DNA of 64,000 bases from the NCBI GenBank assembly GCA_964618975.1, contig CAZUDI010000016.1, positions 1 through 64,000 of the forward strand. Reading direction: 5' to 3'. The DNA comes from CAZUDI01 sp964618975 (GTDB taxonomy: Bacteria > Desulfobacterota > Desulfomonilia > UBA1062). The position numbers and the translations under genes were made by a program. The notes beneath the pieces are model-generated. The model was not told the origin of the DNA and ran no database searches. It worked only from the letters and a program-made list of their open reading frames with translations. Shown here piece after piece: positions 7,985 through 16,283 of this stretch; positions within the stretch are counted from its first letter, which is position 1, and the number at the start of each line of letters is the position of its first letter.

Positions 7985-9187
7985 ATGTATTCACGACTTG
8001 TCCTGAAAACCGACGCCGAGGGCCGCATCATCGACGCCGATCTTCCGGCCGCCGCCTTCTTCCTCGGCGAGGTGCTCCTCGGAAGATTCTGTGGGGAGCT
8101 GCTCGGGATCGAGGCGGCCAGTCTGGCGGAGGTCTTCGAAGAGTGCGCCGCCTCCCCCCTGCGGGAGATCGTCCTGACCAGGGAAGATGCCCGTTTCGTC
8201 TTCGAGGTCATGGCCCTGCCCCTGAATGTGAGCGAACCCGCAACCGGCGGGTCCCTGATCGTGCTGAGGGAGCCGCCCCCGGGCAATGCCGCTCCGGGTC
8301 GGGAACGGGACCCCTTCCGCTCGGACAAGATGCGCAGCGCCGTCTTCCAGTCCGTAGGGGAAGGGATTCTCGTGGTGGATGAAGAGCGGGAGATCGTCAA
8401 TGCCAACCAGCAGGCATGCGAGATCTTCGGGCTGTCGCCGCAGAACCTGGTCGGAACGGACATCATGAGCCTGACGGACGAGGCGGGGGGCTCGATCCTC
8501 AGGAACTGCATCGACCGGATGATTGAAGGTCAGAGGCTCAGCACCGAACTGACCGGGGTGTATGTGGACGGCCGGACCTTCCCCACCAGAACGACCGTCA
8601 CCCGGATCGATTATGAGGGACATCGTTTCTGGAATATCGTTGTCCTGGACACCACCGAAGAAAAGGCCCTTGAAAACAGCCTCCGGGAAGAAAAACGCCA
8701 GACAGAAGCGATGAATATGACCCTCAAAAACGTCCTCAGGAGCATCGAAAGCGATCGACGGGATTATGAATACAAGATTTCATCCCGGATCAAGACCGCC
8801 ATCCTGCCCATGATCGACAAGCTCCGCAAAGAGGCCCAACCTGCGGTGCGCAACAGCTTCTTAAGTCTTCTCGGCGATCAGCTCATTGCACTGACATCGG
8901 GGTTCGAGACCGAACTGGATGCAGGGCTGCTGAAACTCAGCCGGACGGAGATCGAGGTGTGTCGTCTCATCCAGGGTGGATTTTCGAGCAAGGAGATCGG
9001 TGACATCATGAATCTGGCCTTTGAGACGGTCCAGACCCATCGAAAGAACATCCGCAAAAAGCTGAACCTGAACGGAAAAAAACTGAATCTCCACGCGTAC
9101 CTGGCAACCCGGGTTTGCGAAGACACCCATCGACAGGACGCCAGAAAACGATGCGCACCTCTCGGAATGGATACCGATGAAGTTTGA
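7985..9187 (+). CDS. PAS-domain LuxR-type transcriptional regulator
   Basis: 400 residues. An N-terminal PAS-like region (about 5-90) is followed by a clearer PAS domain (about 117-235) with the signature VFQSVGEGILVVDEEREIVNANQQACEIFG, a charged coiled-coil linker (about 238-275) and a C-terminal LuxR helix-turn-helix (about 325-380, LSRTEIEVCRLIQGGFSSKEIGDIM and FETVQTHRKNIRKKL). There is no receiver domain and no kinase core, so it is probably a one-component sensor of redox or a small ligand. The start at 7985 has CAGGGAGCAGC before it. It precedes two flavoprotein genes and probably controls them. Confidence 0.88.
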   Translation: MYSRLVLKTDAEGRIIDADLPAAAFFLGEVLLGRFCGELLGIEAASLAEVFEECAASPLREIVLTREDARFVFEVMALPLNVSEPATGGSLIVLREPPPGNAAPGRERDPFRSDKMRSAVFQSVGEGILVVDEEREIVNANQQACEIFGLSPQNLVGTDIMSLTDEAGGSILRNCIDRMIEGQRLSTELTGVYVDGRTFPTRTTVTRIDYEGHRFWNIVVLDTTEEKALENSLREEKRQTEAMNMTLKNVLRSIESDRRDYEYKISSRIKTAILPMIDKLRKEAQPAVRNSFLSLLGDQLIALTSGFETELDAGLLKLSRTEIEVCRLIQGGFSSKEIGDIMNLAFETVQTHRKNIRKKLNLNGKKLNLHAYLATRVCEDTHRQDARKRCAPLGMDTDEV

Positions 9188-9350
9188 TTCCCCAGATCAT
9201 GGCCGACACGGAGAAATCAGTCTAGATAAGTTGAAAGGCGGTCGACTAAGGTGTATACGGGACGACGCGCTCATTACGGGGACCACCGCTGATTGCCAGG
9301 TTATTGAAGAGGATCTTCAAGCGGCGGGAACGGTACGGGCTCAGGAGTAA
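9177..9350 (+). CDS. Small ORF (57 aa) between regulator and flavoprotein
   Basis: An ATG at 9177 opens a 57-codon frame ending with TAA at 9348-9350, three bases before the flavoprotein ATG at 9354. It overlaps the regulator's last 11 bases in another frame. The translation, starting MKFDSPDHGRHGEISL and containing GRLRCIRDDALITGTTADCQ and ending near DLQAAGTVRAQE, has ordinary protein composition and no strong bias. GGAATGG lies 8 bases upstream. Tight spacing on both sides suggests translational coupling. I do not recognise a family. It could be a true small protein or the remnant of a longer gene. Confidence 0.55.
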   Translation: MKFDSPDHGRHGEISLDKLKGGRLRCIRDDALITGTTADCQVIEEDLQAAGTVRAQE

Positions 9351-9353
9351 CCT

Positions 9354-10760
9354 ATGTGGGACAGAGAATATGATATCGTGATCATTGGTTCCGGATTCGC
9401 CGGACTGGCCGCGGCACTGGAGGCGCGCTCCTCATGTTCCTCCCTTGTTGTAGTGGAAAAGATGCCGGTCCCGGGAGGCAACTCCGTGATCAGCGGGGGG
9501 CTTGTGGCGGCGGCAGGCTCACCGCTCCAAGGCGAAAAGGGGATCCTCGACTCACCGGACCTGATGCTGGACGACATGCTCAGGGCGGGCCTCGGCTACA
9601 ATGATCCCGAACTGGCACGCATTGTAACCGACAAGTCCACCGAAACCCTGCTCTGGTCCATAGAAAAGCTCGGGGTCCAGTACAAACCGTCCCTGAGCCA
9701 CCTGGGGGGGCATTCGGTGCCGCGGACATACAACACCACCAACACCTCCGGTTCGGGCATCGTCAGACCCATGCTGATGAACTGCAGAAAGATGGGAATA
9801 CCCATCCAGCTCAAAACCCTTCTCACTCGCGTGATCACCGATGATCAGGGGGCGGTTCAGGGAATCGAGGTCCGCGAGGGATACCTGTTTCCGCATACGC
9901 TGAGCGGAGAAACACGAAGGATCCGTGCCAGAAAGGCCGTCGTGCTCGCGACGGGCGGTTTCAGCCAGGACAAAGACTTCCGCAGAATCCAGAATCCCCT
10001 GCTGACCGAGGATATCGAGAGCACCAACCACCCCGGCGCGACGGCCGAGGGTCTCGTGGCCGCCATCCGGGCCGGGGCCACCCCCCTGCAGCTCTCTCTG
10101 ATCCAGCTCGGCCCCTGGGCCTCCCGTGACGAAGAAGGCTTCGGGGTCGGATCCATGTTCTCGATGCTGGCAGGGTTTCCCTATGGGGTGCTCATCGATG
10201 TCAAGACCGGCCGCAGGTTCGTCAATGAGCTCTCGGACCGCAAGCTGCTCGTGGATGCCATGCTGAACATGGGCAGGGAATCGCTGGCCATTGTGGACCG
10301 GGAGGGCGTGCGGTACGCATCGACCCTGAGCAAGTGCCTCAAGCGCGGGGTCGTCATGCAGTACAACTCCCTCGAGGAGCTGGCCCAGGCCAATCTGGTC
10401 CCGATCCCCGATCTGCTCGAGACCATCCGAGGCTACAATGCCTCCGTGAAGAGAGGCCAGGATGAGGCGTTCGGCAAACCCCTGCCCGCCGATCTCTGCC
10501 CCATCGAGACCCCCCCCTTCTATTCCATCCGGCTGATCTCCAAGGTTCACCACTGCATGGGGGGCATCCAGATCAATACACGGGCCCAGGTGCTCGACAT
10601 CGAGACCCACCGGCCCATCCGGGGCTTCTATGCGGCCGGAGAGATCACCGGCGGCATCCACGGGGCCAGCCGTCTCGGCAGCAACGCCATCACCGACTGC
10701 CTCGTCTTCGGCCGCATTGCCGGCCACAATGCCGCACAGGAACCCTCGCGCCCAGACTAG
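9354..10760 (+). CDS. Cytoplasmic FAD-dependent fumarate/urocanate-reductase-like flavoprotein
   Basis: 468 residues, the flavoprotein domain of the FrdA/flavocytochrome c/UrdA superfamily without leader, heme or FMN-binding domain. It shows the dinucleotide-binding motif IIGSGFAGLAAALEA at residues 7-20, GGNSVISGGLVAAAG, LGGHSVPRTYN, the capping-domain arginine region GRRFVNELSDRKLL, the catalytic histidine segment HHCMGGIQINTRAQVLD and the C-terminal AAGEITGGIHGASRLGSNA. The substrate-binding motif QxHPT of true fumarate reductases is replaced by IQLGPWAS, so fumarate is unlikely to be the substrate. The start follows CAGGAGTAACCT. It probably reduces a C=C bond, with unknown electron donor. 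Confidence 0.85.
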   Translation: MWDREYDIVIIGSGFAGLAAALEARSSCSSLVVVEKMPVPGGNSVISGGLVAAAGSPLQGEKGILDSPDLMLDDMLRAGLGYNDPELARIVTDKSTETLLWSIEKLGVQYKPSLSHLGGHSVPRTYNTTNTSGSGIVRPMLMNCRKMGIPIQLKTLLTRVITDDQGAVQGIEVREGYLFPHTLSGETRRIRARKAVVLATGGFSQDKDFRRIQNPLLTEDIESTNHPGATAEGLVAAIRAGATPLQLSLIQLGPWASRDEEGFGVGSMFSMLAGFPYGVLIDVKTGRRFVNELSDRKLLVDAMLNMGRESLAIVDREGVRYASTLSKCLKRGVVMQYNSLEELAQANLVPIPDLLETIRGYNASVKRGQDEAFGKPLPADLCPIETPPFYSIRLISKVHHCMGGIQINTRAQVLDIETHRPIRGFYAAGEITGGIHGASRLGSNAITDCLVFGRIAGHNAAQEPSRPD

Positions 10761-11221
10761 CGCTCACGTCTTATCCCACCGCCCTCATCCACCAGGAGAC
10801 CCGTCGGACCCATGATCCGACCCTTTCGGGTATATAGCACTACCCGATAATACCCCAATCCATCCCCTACAATCCCCTTTGATAGGCTGGTATGTTTTAA
10901 TTGAAATGGCCAGAATCCCCGACAACCGAGAGAACTTGCAGGGGCAAGACCCTGCCACGGGAACTCACATGCGGCCCACGTCGCTCGGCGGCGTTTACAC
11001 GTCCCTTCAGAAGCCAACCTGTGGCAATGGCAGGCCCCGGCATTGGTGGCACGACCATCTCGTATGCACCGGGTGCCACAGAAGGCTGCATGTCCCGCCC
11101 CCCTTAGGCATAGGCGCAGGGCCTCATGTTATCAAGAACCGAACACCACATCACAGGGCAGCAGGGTCCGGCAAGCAATGGGGACCTCAACGATAAAATC
11201 AAACAAGGGGAGGACAGGTTT
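10761..11221. other. 461-bp intergenic region between the flavoprotein paralogues
   Basis: No supported gene. A small hairpin GCAGGG-GCAAGA-CCCTGC lies near 10938-10955. A TGGCACG sequence near 11046 resembles a sigma-54 -24 box but lacks a proper -12 element. The SD GGGGAGGA before 11222 closes the region. A separate promoter for the second flavoprotein is likely but was not clearly identified. Confidence 0.45.
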
Positions 11222-12862
11222 ATGAAAAAAGACCGGACATCATCGCAGACAGGTTCAGGAATCATGGAGAAGGCCACTACCAGACGCGAGTTTCTGAAAA
11301 AGGGAAGCGCAGCAGGCGCCGTCGCCGTCGGTGGCATGGCCATGGCCCTCATGCCTGGAAAGGGCCAGGCCCGGACCTACCCGGTACCGCCAAAATGGGA
11401 CAAGGAATATGACATCATCGTCATTGGCAGCGGCTTTGCGGGCCTGGCCGCGGCGGTTACCGCCAAGGAGGCTGGAGAGGATGTCATCATCCTGGAGAAA
11501 ATGCCGGTGAACGGCGGCAATTCCACCATCAACGGTGGCCTGCTCGCCTCGGTGAATTCAAAGCTACAGGAGAAGGAAGGGGTCAAGGATTCGGTGGACC
11601 TCTATGTGAGCGACCTCCTCAAGGCCGGGAGGGGCCTCAACCACGTCGAACTCATCAAGATGGTCGCCATGGAAGGCTCGGACCTTCCGGAGTGGACGGC
11701 CGAGCGCGGCGTGCAGTGGAATCCGAAGCTCGAACACCTGGGAGGGCATTCCGTACCCCGGACCCTGCTCACCACCAACTCCTCCGGCTCCGGTATCGTC
11801 AAACCGCTCACCGACTACTTCACGGGCAAACTGGGTGGGAAACTCCAGAAAAAGACCAAGGTTATCGGTTTCGTGAGGGCCGAGTCAGAGACAATGCCCA
11901 ATAGCCGGGTGCTCGGTGTCGCGGTGCTCGAGAATTATGCCTTCGACTACAAGTCGACCGATGGCGACAGGAACAACCGAAGCGGAGCTAAGAAGTTTTA
12001 CAAGGCCAGGAAGGGCATCGTGGTCGCGACCGGCGGCTTCAGCCAGGACCCCTTCCTGCGGGGCATCCAGGAGCCATCCCTGGCCAAGCCGACCGATCAG
12101 CTTGACAGCACGAATCAGCCCGGAGCAACCGGAGAGGTGCTCGAGGGTCTCTTCAAACTCGGCGCCGCACCGATTCACCTGAGCTGGATCCAGTCGGGTC
12201 CCTGGGCGTCCCCCAATGAGAAGGGCTTCGGCGTCGGTTCTTCCTACCAGATCGCGGCGGGATTCCGGTTCGGGATCATGATCGACAAGAAGACCGGCAA
12301 ACGCTTTGTCAATGAACTGGCCGACAGGAAAACCCGTGCCGATGCCATGTTCAAGGTGATCGGCGACCCGAAGAAGCCGAATTATCCCTTCACGATTGCC
12401 GACAGCGACGAGGGTGTGCTGGCCGCCCAGACCCTGCAGAAATGCCTGGAAAGGAAGGTCGTGCTGAAATTCGACAGCATCGAGGCCGTGGCCCAGCACT
12501 TTGGCGTTCCGCTGGCGCCCTTCAAGGCCCAAATCAAGGAATATAACGACTACGTGAAGGCCGGGCAGGACAAACAGTTCGGCAAACCCATCGACAAATT
12601 CATCAAGCCTATCGAGAAGGGCCCCTTCTATGTCATGGAAGGTGTGCCCAAGACCCACCACACCATGGGCGGAGTCATGATCAACACCAAGGGCCAGGTC
12701 ATCGACATGGAAACCCAGGAGGCAATCCCGGGGCTCTATGCCGCCGGCGAGGTGGTCGGTGGACCGCATGGCGCCAGCCGACTCGGGAGCTGTGCCATCC
12801 CCGACTGTCTGGTCTTCGGCCGGATCTGCGCCCGCAACGTCTCCCAGGAAAAATCCTGGTAG
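11222..12862 (+). CDS. Tat-exported FAD-dependent fumarate/urocanate-reductase-like flavoprotein
   Basis: 546 residues. A twin-arginine signal (TRREFLKKGSAAGAVAVGGMAMAL, about residues 19-42) precedes the same FAD/capping-domain architecture as the preceding gene: IIVIGSGFAGLAAAVTA, GGNSTINGGLLA, LGGHSVPRTL, GKRFVNELADRKTRAD, THHTMGGVMINTKGQVID and AAGEVVGGPHGASRLGSCA. As in the neighbour, the QxHPT segment is WIQSGPWASP. No CxxCH heme site is present, so electrons must come from a separate periplasmic or membrane donor. The protein is expected to act outside the cytoplasmic membrane with FAD inserted before export. The ATG at 11222 follows GGGGAGGAC; an internal ATG at 11264 would still keep the RR motif. 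Confidence 0.87.
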   Translation: MKKDRTSSQTGSGIMEKATTRREFLKKGSAAGAVAVGGMAMALMPGKGQARTYPVPPKWDKEYDIIVIGSGFAGLAAAVTAKEAGEDVIILEKMPVNGGNSTINGGLLASVNSKLQEKEGVKDSVDLYVSDLLKAGRGLNHVELIKMVAMEGSDLPEWTAERGVQWNPKLEHLGGHSVPRTLLTTNSSGSGIVKPLTDYFTGKLGGKLQKKTKVIGFVRAESETMPNSRVLGVAVLENYAFDYKSTDGDRNNRSGAKKFYKARKGIVVATGGFSQDPFLRGIQEPSLAKPTDQLDSTNQPGATGEVLEGLFKLGAAPIHLSWIQSGPWASPNEKGFGVGSSYQIAAGFRFGIMIDKKTGKRFVNELADRKTRADAMFKVIGDPKKPNYPFTIADSDEGVLAAQTLQKCLERKVVLKFDSIEAVAQHFGVPLAPFKAQIKEYNDYVKAGQDKQFGKPIDKFIKPIEKGPFYVMEGVPKTHHTMGGVMINTKGQVIDMETQEAIPGLYAAGEVVGGPHGASRLGSCAIPDCLVFGRICARNVSQEKSW

Positions 12863-12897
12863 CACCCGGACCGCAAACCTGAACCTCTTCTTCATCC

Positions 12898-12923
12898 GGG
12901 AGGCAGCCTTCGGGCTGCCTCCC
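12898..12923 (+). terminator. Hairpin with TTCG tetraloop after the flavoprotein
   Basis: GGGAGGCAGCC-TTCG-GGCTGCCTCCC, an 11-bp perfect stem 36 bases past the stop codon. It is a probable terminator although no T-tract follows. Confidence 0.65.
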
Positions 12924-13082
12924 AAGCTTGCGGTCTCCAACCCGTACAAGGTCGCCACATGCCTTCCGGGCCTCTCACGGCTTGAGGCCTGAGCCACCCT
13001 GGGGCAAAGGCATCAGAAGCTCGGCCTCAGCCCTTTCAGGCGCCTGCCTTCAAGAATAACGGGCCCCACCCTGCCAAGACGC

Positions 13083-13113
13083 TTGACGCCCCGGTCCGGA
13101 TACGTGCTAGTAT
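13083..13113 (+). promoter_or_regulatory. Putative promoter of the MFS gene
   Basis: TTGACG (13083-13088) and TAGTAT (13108-13113) with a 19-base spacer. The start codon at 13122 would lie within a few bases of the transcription start, so the mRNA would have almost no leader; no Shine-Dalgarno sequence is visible. Confidence 0.35.
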
Positions 13114-13121
13114 GGCCTTCC

Positions 13122-14528
13122 ATGATGAAAGCCCGCAGCACAGAGAGGTTGGTCCTGGCCGTCGTCAGTCTGTCCTCCTTCATGACCGCCTTCATGGCCT
13201 CGTCCGTCAACATCGCCCTGCCGGCCATCGGCCGCGAGTTCCTCATGGACGCCGTCCTCCTCAACTGGGTGGCCAGCGCCTACCTGCTTCCCACGGCCAT
13301 GTTCCTGCTGCCCATGGGCCGGCTGGCCGACATCCGGGGGAGGAAGCGCATCTTCCTGCTGGGTCTGAGTATCTTCTCCCTGACCTCCCTGGCGCTGGCC
13401 TTCAGCACGCAACCGTCCTGGCTGCTGGCCCTGCGGGGCGTGCAGGGCATCGGGTGCGCCATGATCTTCGGCACCGCCATGGCCATCCTCACCTCGGTCT
13501 GGCCCGCACAGCGGCGGGGTTTCGCCCTGGGGATCAACATCGGGACGGTCTATCTGGGTCTGACCCTCGGGCCCGTGCTGGGGGGGCTGCTCACGGATCA
13601 TCTGGGGTGGCGCAGCATCTTCTGGAGCGGGGCCGCCCTGGGAGGCGTGCTCTTGGTACTCACCCTGCGCCATATCCGGGGTGAATGGGCCGACTCGAGG
13701 GGCGAGCGCTTCGACGTCCTCGGATCGGGCATCTATGCCCTGTCGCTTCTGAGCCTCATGTACGGGCTCTCGCTCCTGCCCGAGAGGCAGGGGCTGTCCC
13801 TGGTGGTACTCGGGCTGGGGGGACTTATGGTCTTCATCCTGTGGGAGAACCGCGTCGCACACCCGGTCTTCGACGTGCGGCTTTTCATGGGCAACCGCCT
13901 CTTCGTGTTCTCCAACCTCACCGCCATGATCCACTACAGTGCCACCTTTGCCGTGGTCTTTCTCCTGAGCCTCTACCTGCAGTACATCAGGGGGCTCTCG
14001 GCGCAGGCTGCGGGCCTGATTCTCATGGCCCAGCCGGTGGTCATGGCCTTACTGACCCCGGTAACCGGTCACCTTTCCGACCGCATCGAGCCGCGACTTC
14101 TCGCGAGTGGCGGTATGGGGGTGACCGCCGGCGGGCTGTTCTGGCTCACCGCGCTGAGACAGGACAGCCCCCTGCCGATGCTGGTCTTCATCCTCATCCT
14201 CCTGGGTGCGGGTTATGCCCTCTTCTCCTCACCCAACACCAATGCGGTCATGAGTTCGGTGCAGCAGAAATCCTATGGGGTGGCCTCGAGCATCCTGGCG
14301 ACTATGCGCATGTGCGGGCAGATGTTCAGCATGGGGGTTGTGATGTTGGTGTTCGCGCTCTGCATCGGCCGGGAGCCCATCACACCCGCCAACGCACCGG
14401 CCTTCATGCAGAGCCTCATGCTTGCCTGCTGGCTGTTTGCGCTGCTGAGCGGGGCGGGGATCTTTTTCTCCCTGGTCCGCGGCAGGGTGCACCCCGGCGC
14501 GATCCATCCGCCTCCCCGGGCGCAGTAG
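13122..14528 (+). CDS. MFS transporter, DHA2 (14-TM) drug-exporter type
   Basis: 468-residue inner-membrane transporter of the major facilitator superfamily, proton-driven exporter type (EmrB/QacA-like). Motif A is GRLADIRGRKRIFLLG after TM2. The N-terminus SSFMTAFMASSVNIALPAIGREF is the usual TM1 of DHA2 proteins and GTVYLGLTLGPVLGGLL is the motif C antiporter signature. About fourteen hydrophobic segments can be counted. Start is MMKAR at 13122 or the next ATG. It could export a product of the neighbouring flavoproteins or a toxic compound; no EmrA-like partner is present. Confidence 0.85.
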   Translation: MMKARSTERLVLAVVSLSSFMTAFMASSVNIALPAIGREFLMDAVLLNWVASAYLLPTAMFLLPMGRLADIRGRKRIFLLGLSIFSLTSLALAFSTQPSWLLALRGVQGIGCAMIFGTAMAILTSVWPAQRRGFALGINIGTVYLGLTLGPVLGGLLTDHLGWRSIFWSGAALGGVLLVLTLRHIRGEWADSRGERFDVLGSGIYALSLLSLMYGLSLLPERQGLSLVVLGLGGLMVFILWENRVAHPVFDVRLFMGNRLFVFSNLTAMIHYSATFAVVFLLSLYLQYIRGLSAQAAGLILMAQPVVMALLTPVTGHLSDRIEPRLLASGGMGVTAGGLFWLTALRQDSPLPMLVFILILLGAGYALFSSPNTNAVMSSVQQKSYGVASSILATMRMCGQMFSMGVVMLVFALCIGREPITPANAPAFMQSLMLACWLFALLSGAGIFFSLVRGRVHPGAIHPPPRAQ

Positions 14529-14556
14529 GCCCCGGCGTCAAACGCCCCCCTGACGG

Positions 14557-15294
14557 TTACGACATGAACATGCCGCCGTTGATGTGGATCGTCTGTCCCG
14601 TGATATAGGCCCCGGTTTCGGATACGAGCAGCAGCGCCAGGCCCACAATGTCTTCCGCCCTCCCGACGCGCCTGAGCGGAATACGCCGCACCAGCTTTTC
14701 CTTCTGGGAGGCCGGCATGTGGGCCAGCATGCGGGTCTCGATCATGCCCGGGGCGATGACGTTCACCCGCACACCCTGGGGTCCGACCTCCCGGGCCAGA
14801 CTGCGGCTGAAGCCCTCGATACCGGCCTTGGCCGCCGCGTAGTGGGCCGTGGTCTCGCCGCCGGTATGCGCGTTGACGGAGGAGAAGTTGACGATGCTGC
14901 CGCCGCCTGAGGCCTGCATGTGGGGCAGCACCTGCCGGCAGCAGTAAAAGACCTGGTCGAGATTGTTTCTGATGCTCAAACGCCACTCATCGCCGCTCAT
15001 GGCACTCACGGCCTGAGGGTTGGTGATACCGGCAACGTTCATGAGGATCTGGGGGGGGCCCAAGGCCTGCACGCAGTGCTCCACCATGGCCGCCACCGCC
15101 CCCTCGTCGCTCACATCCGTGCACCAGGCGTGCCAGGCAGCGCTCGGGGGATCTTCCTGGCAGCTTTCGTCCTGGTCCACAGCCAGGATCCGGGCGCCCG
15201 CATTCACAAGGGCACCCGCCAGCGATCGTCCTATGCCCCGCCCGGCACCGGTGACGATAGCGACCTTGCCTTCCAGATCAACCCTGAAATCCAT
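14557..15294 (-). CDS. Short-chain dehydrogenase/reductase (FabG-like)
   Basis: 245-residue classical SDR. The cofactor motif TGAGRGIG lies at about residues 13-20, NVAG in the middle, the catalytic Ser in NFSSVNAHTGG and YAAAK (Tyr-x3-Lys). The C-terminal ITGQTIHINGG is typical of FabG/3-hydroxyacyl-CoA dehydrogenases. An acidic residue after beta-2 (VDQDE) suggests NAD rather than NADP. The start at 15294 follows GGGAGAGCCGGG; upstream in-frame ATGs are less well placed. It follows the TetR gene on the same strand and may share its transcript. Confidence 0.85.
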   Translation of the reverse strand: MDFRVDLEGKVAIVTGAGRGIGRSLAGALVNAGARILAVDQDESCQEDPPSAAWHAWCTDVSDEGAVAAMVEHCVQALGPPQILMNVAGITNPQAVSAMSGDEWRLSIRNNLDQVFYCCRQVLPHMQASGGGSIVNFSSVNAHTGGETTAHYAAAKAGIEGFSRSLAREVGPQGVRVNVIAPGMIETRMLAHMPASQKEKLVRRIPLRRVGRAEDIVGLALLLVSETGAYITGQTIHINGGMFMS

Positions 15295-15489
15295 CCCGGC
15301 TCTCCCTGCCTTCATGCGCCCCGAGAGGGGGCGCCTTCGATGGTGCCAGCGCTGCACGCCCCCGGCCTTTCCGGCCTGCCCCCGGGCCGCCTTCGCCTCC
15401 CGACACGAGGCCCACGAATCGGGCCCTGTCCTGTTTTATGCCCCGGCCGTCGCTGAGACATCACCCCTGCGTTCAGGGGACGAAGACTG

Positions 15490-16137
15490 TCACTTTCCGG
15501 TCAGGATGCGGTCCTTGAAAATCTGGGCGATCACCGCCCCGGACTTCTTCATGTTCTTGGTGATCTCCTCATCGGTCTTGCCCGGAATCTTGCGATAGGT
15601 GAGCAGGACGCCGTTGAGCGAGGCAAAAAAGGTCAGCGCCAGCAGCCGGGTGTCAGGATCGTCGGTGAAGCGTTTGAGATGTTCCTCGATGCGGTCGGTG
15701 AAGAAGCGTGTGTTCTCGCTCAGCTTGATCGAAAGCTCATCGCTGAGCGAATCGTCGATCATGAAATGGGCGCGCATCTTCAGGTTCTGTTCCTCGGTGA
15801 CGAAGTGGTCGATCACCTTCATGGCCATCTCCTCGAAGCACAGGGCGCTGCTGCTGTCGATGATCTCGGTGAGCTTCTTGAGCAGGCGGTTGTTGCTGCG
15901 GACATAGGCCTCGGCGTACAGGCTCTGTTTGTCGGTGAAATAACGATAGATGGCGGTGGGTGTGATCCCCGCCTCCTTGGCAATGTTGCGCATGGTGACC
16001 TGGTCGAACGGCTTATTTGTGAAGACCCTCTCGGCTGCGTTGATGATGAGGTTCTTGCGGTTCTCTCGCTCCTGCTCCTTCAGCGCGGAAAAGTCGGTCG
16101 GCTCGCTCACAGAAGGGTCTCTTCCTTCGGAATTCAT
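15490..16137 (-). CDS. TetR-family transcriptional regulator
   Basis: 215 residues. The N-terminal helix-turn-helix (about 35-75) contains VTMRNIAKEAGITPTAIYRYFTDKQSLY, the TetR signature. The C-terminal ligand domain is all-helical with no specific family hint. It lies at the edge of the acyl-CoA catabolic cluster, so an acyl-CoA ligand as in FadR/PsrA-type TetR proteins is a reasonable inference. The start at 16137 follows GAAAGGATATCAGGT. Confidence 0.88.
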   Translation of the reverse strand: MNSEGRDPSVSEPTDFSALKEQERENRKNLIINAAERVFTNKPFDQVTMRNIAKEAGITPTAIYRYFTDKQSLYAEAYVRSNNRLLKKLTEIIDSSSALCFEEMAMKVIDHFVTEEQNLKMRAHFMIDDSLSDELSIKLSENTRFFTDRIEEHLKRFTDDPDTRLLALTFFASLNGVLLTYRKIPGKTDEEITKNMKKSGAVIAQIFKDRILTGK

Positions 16138-16161
16138 ACCTGATATCCTTTCACAGTCGGT

Positions 16162-16194
16162 CCTCAATCCATAAGTGCGTTCATACCATAGTCA
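16162..16194 (-). promoter_or_regulatory. Putative promoter of tetR
   Basis: On the minus strand TTGACT lies at about 16189-16194 with TATGGA 16 bases downstream. It is placed between the hairpin at 16242-16271 and the tetR start. Confidence 0.4.
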
Positions 16195-16241
16195 AGCCTG
16201 AGGCATTTTTCAATAGTTGCATTCCAGCCCCACCGGTTGGC

Positions 16242-16271
16242 GCGGCACCTGCCCCCCAAGGCAGGTGCCGC
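16242..16271 (-). terminator. 12-bp GC-rich hairpin after an acyl-CoA dehydrogenase gene
   Basis: Arms GCGGCACCTGCC and GGCAGGTGCCGC around a 6-base loop, 12 bases beyond the dehydrogenase stop. It separates the ligase/dehydrogenase pair from tetR. No T-tract follows on the minus strand. Confidence 0.6.
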
Positions 16272-16283
16272 CTTGCGAGATCC

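Noticed and set aside
11046..11061. Sigma-54 promoter before the Tat-exported flavoprotein
   Set aside because: The -24 box TGGCACG is perfect, but the -12 position reads TCTC and lacks the invariant GC.
10879..11196. Open frames of about 60-105 codons between the two flavoprotein genes
   Set aside because: No ribosome site, biased composition and mutual overlap in several frames; treated as non-coding.
9354..12862. Calling the two flavoproteins fumarate reductases or 3-ketosteroid dehydrogenases
   Set aside because: The QxHPT fumarate motif is absent, and no steroid-dehydrogenase-specific motif could be recognised, so only the superfamily is stated.
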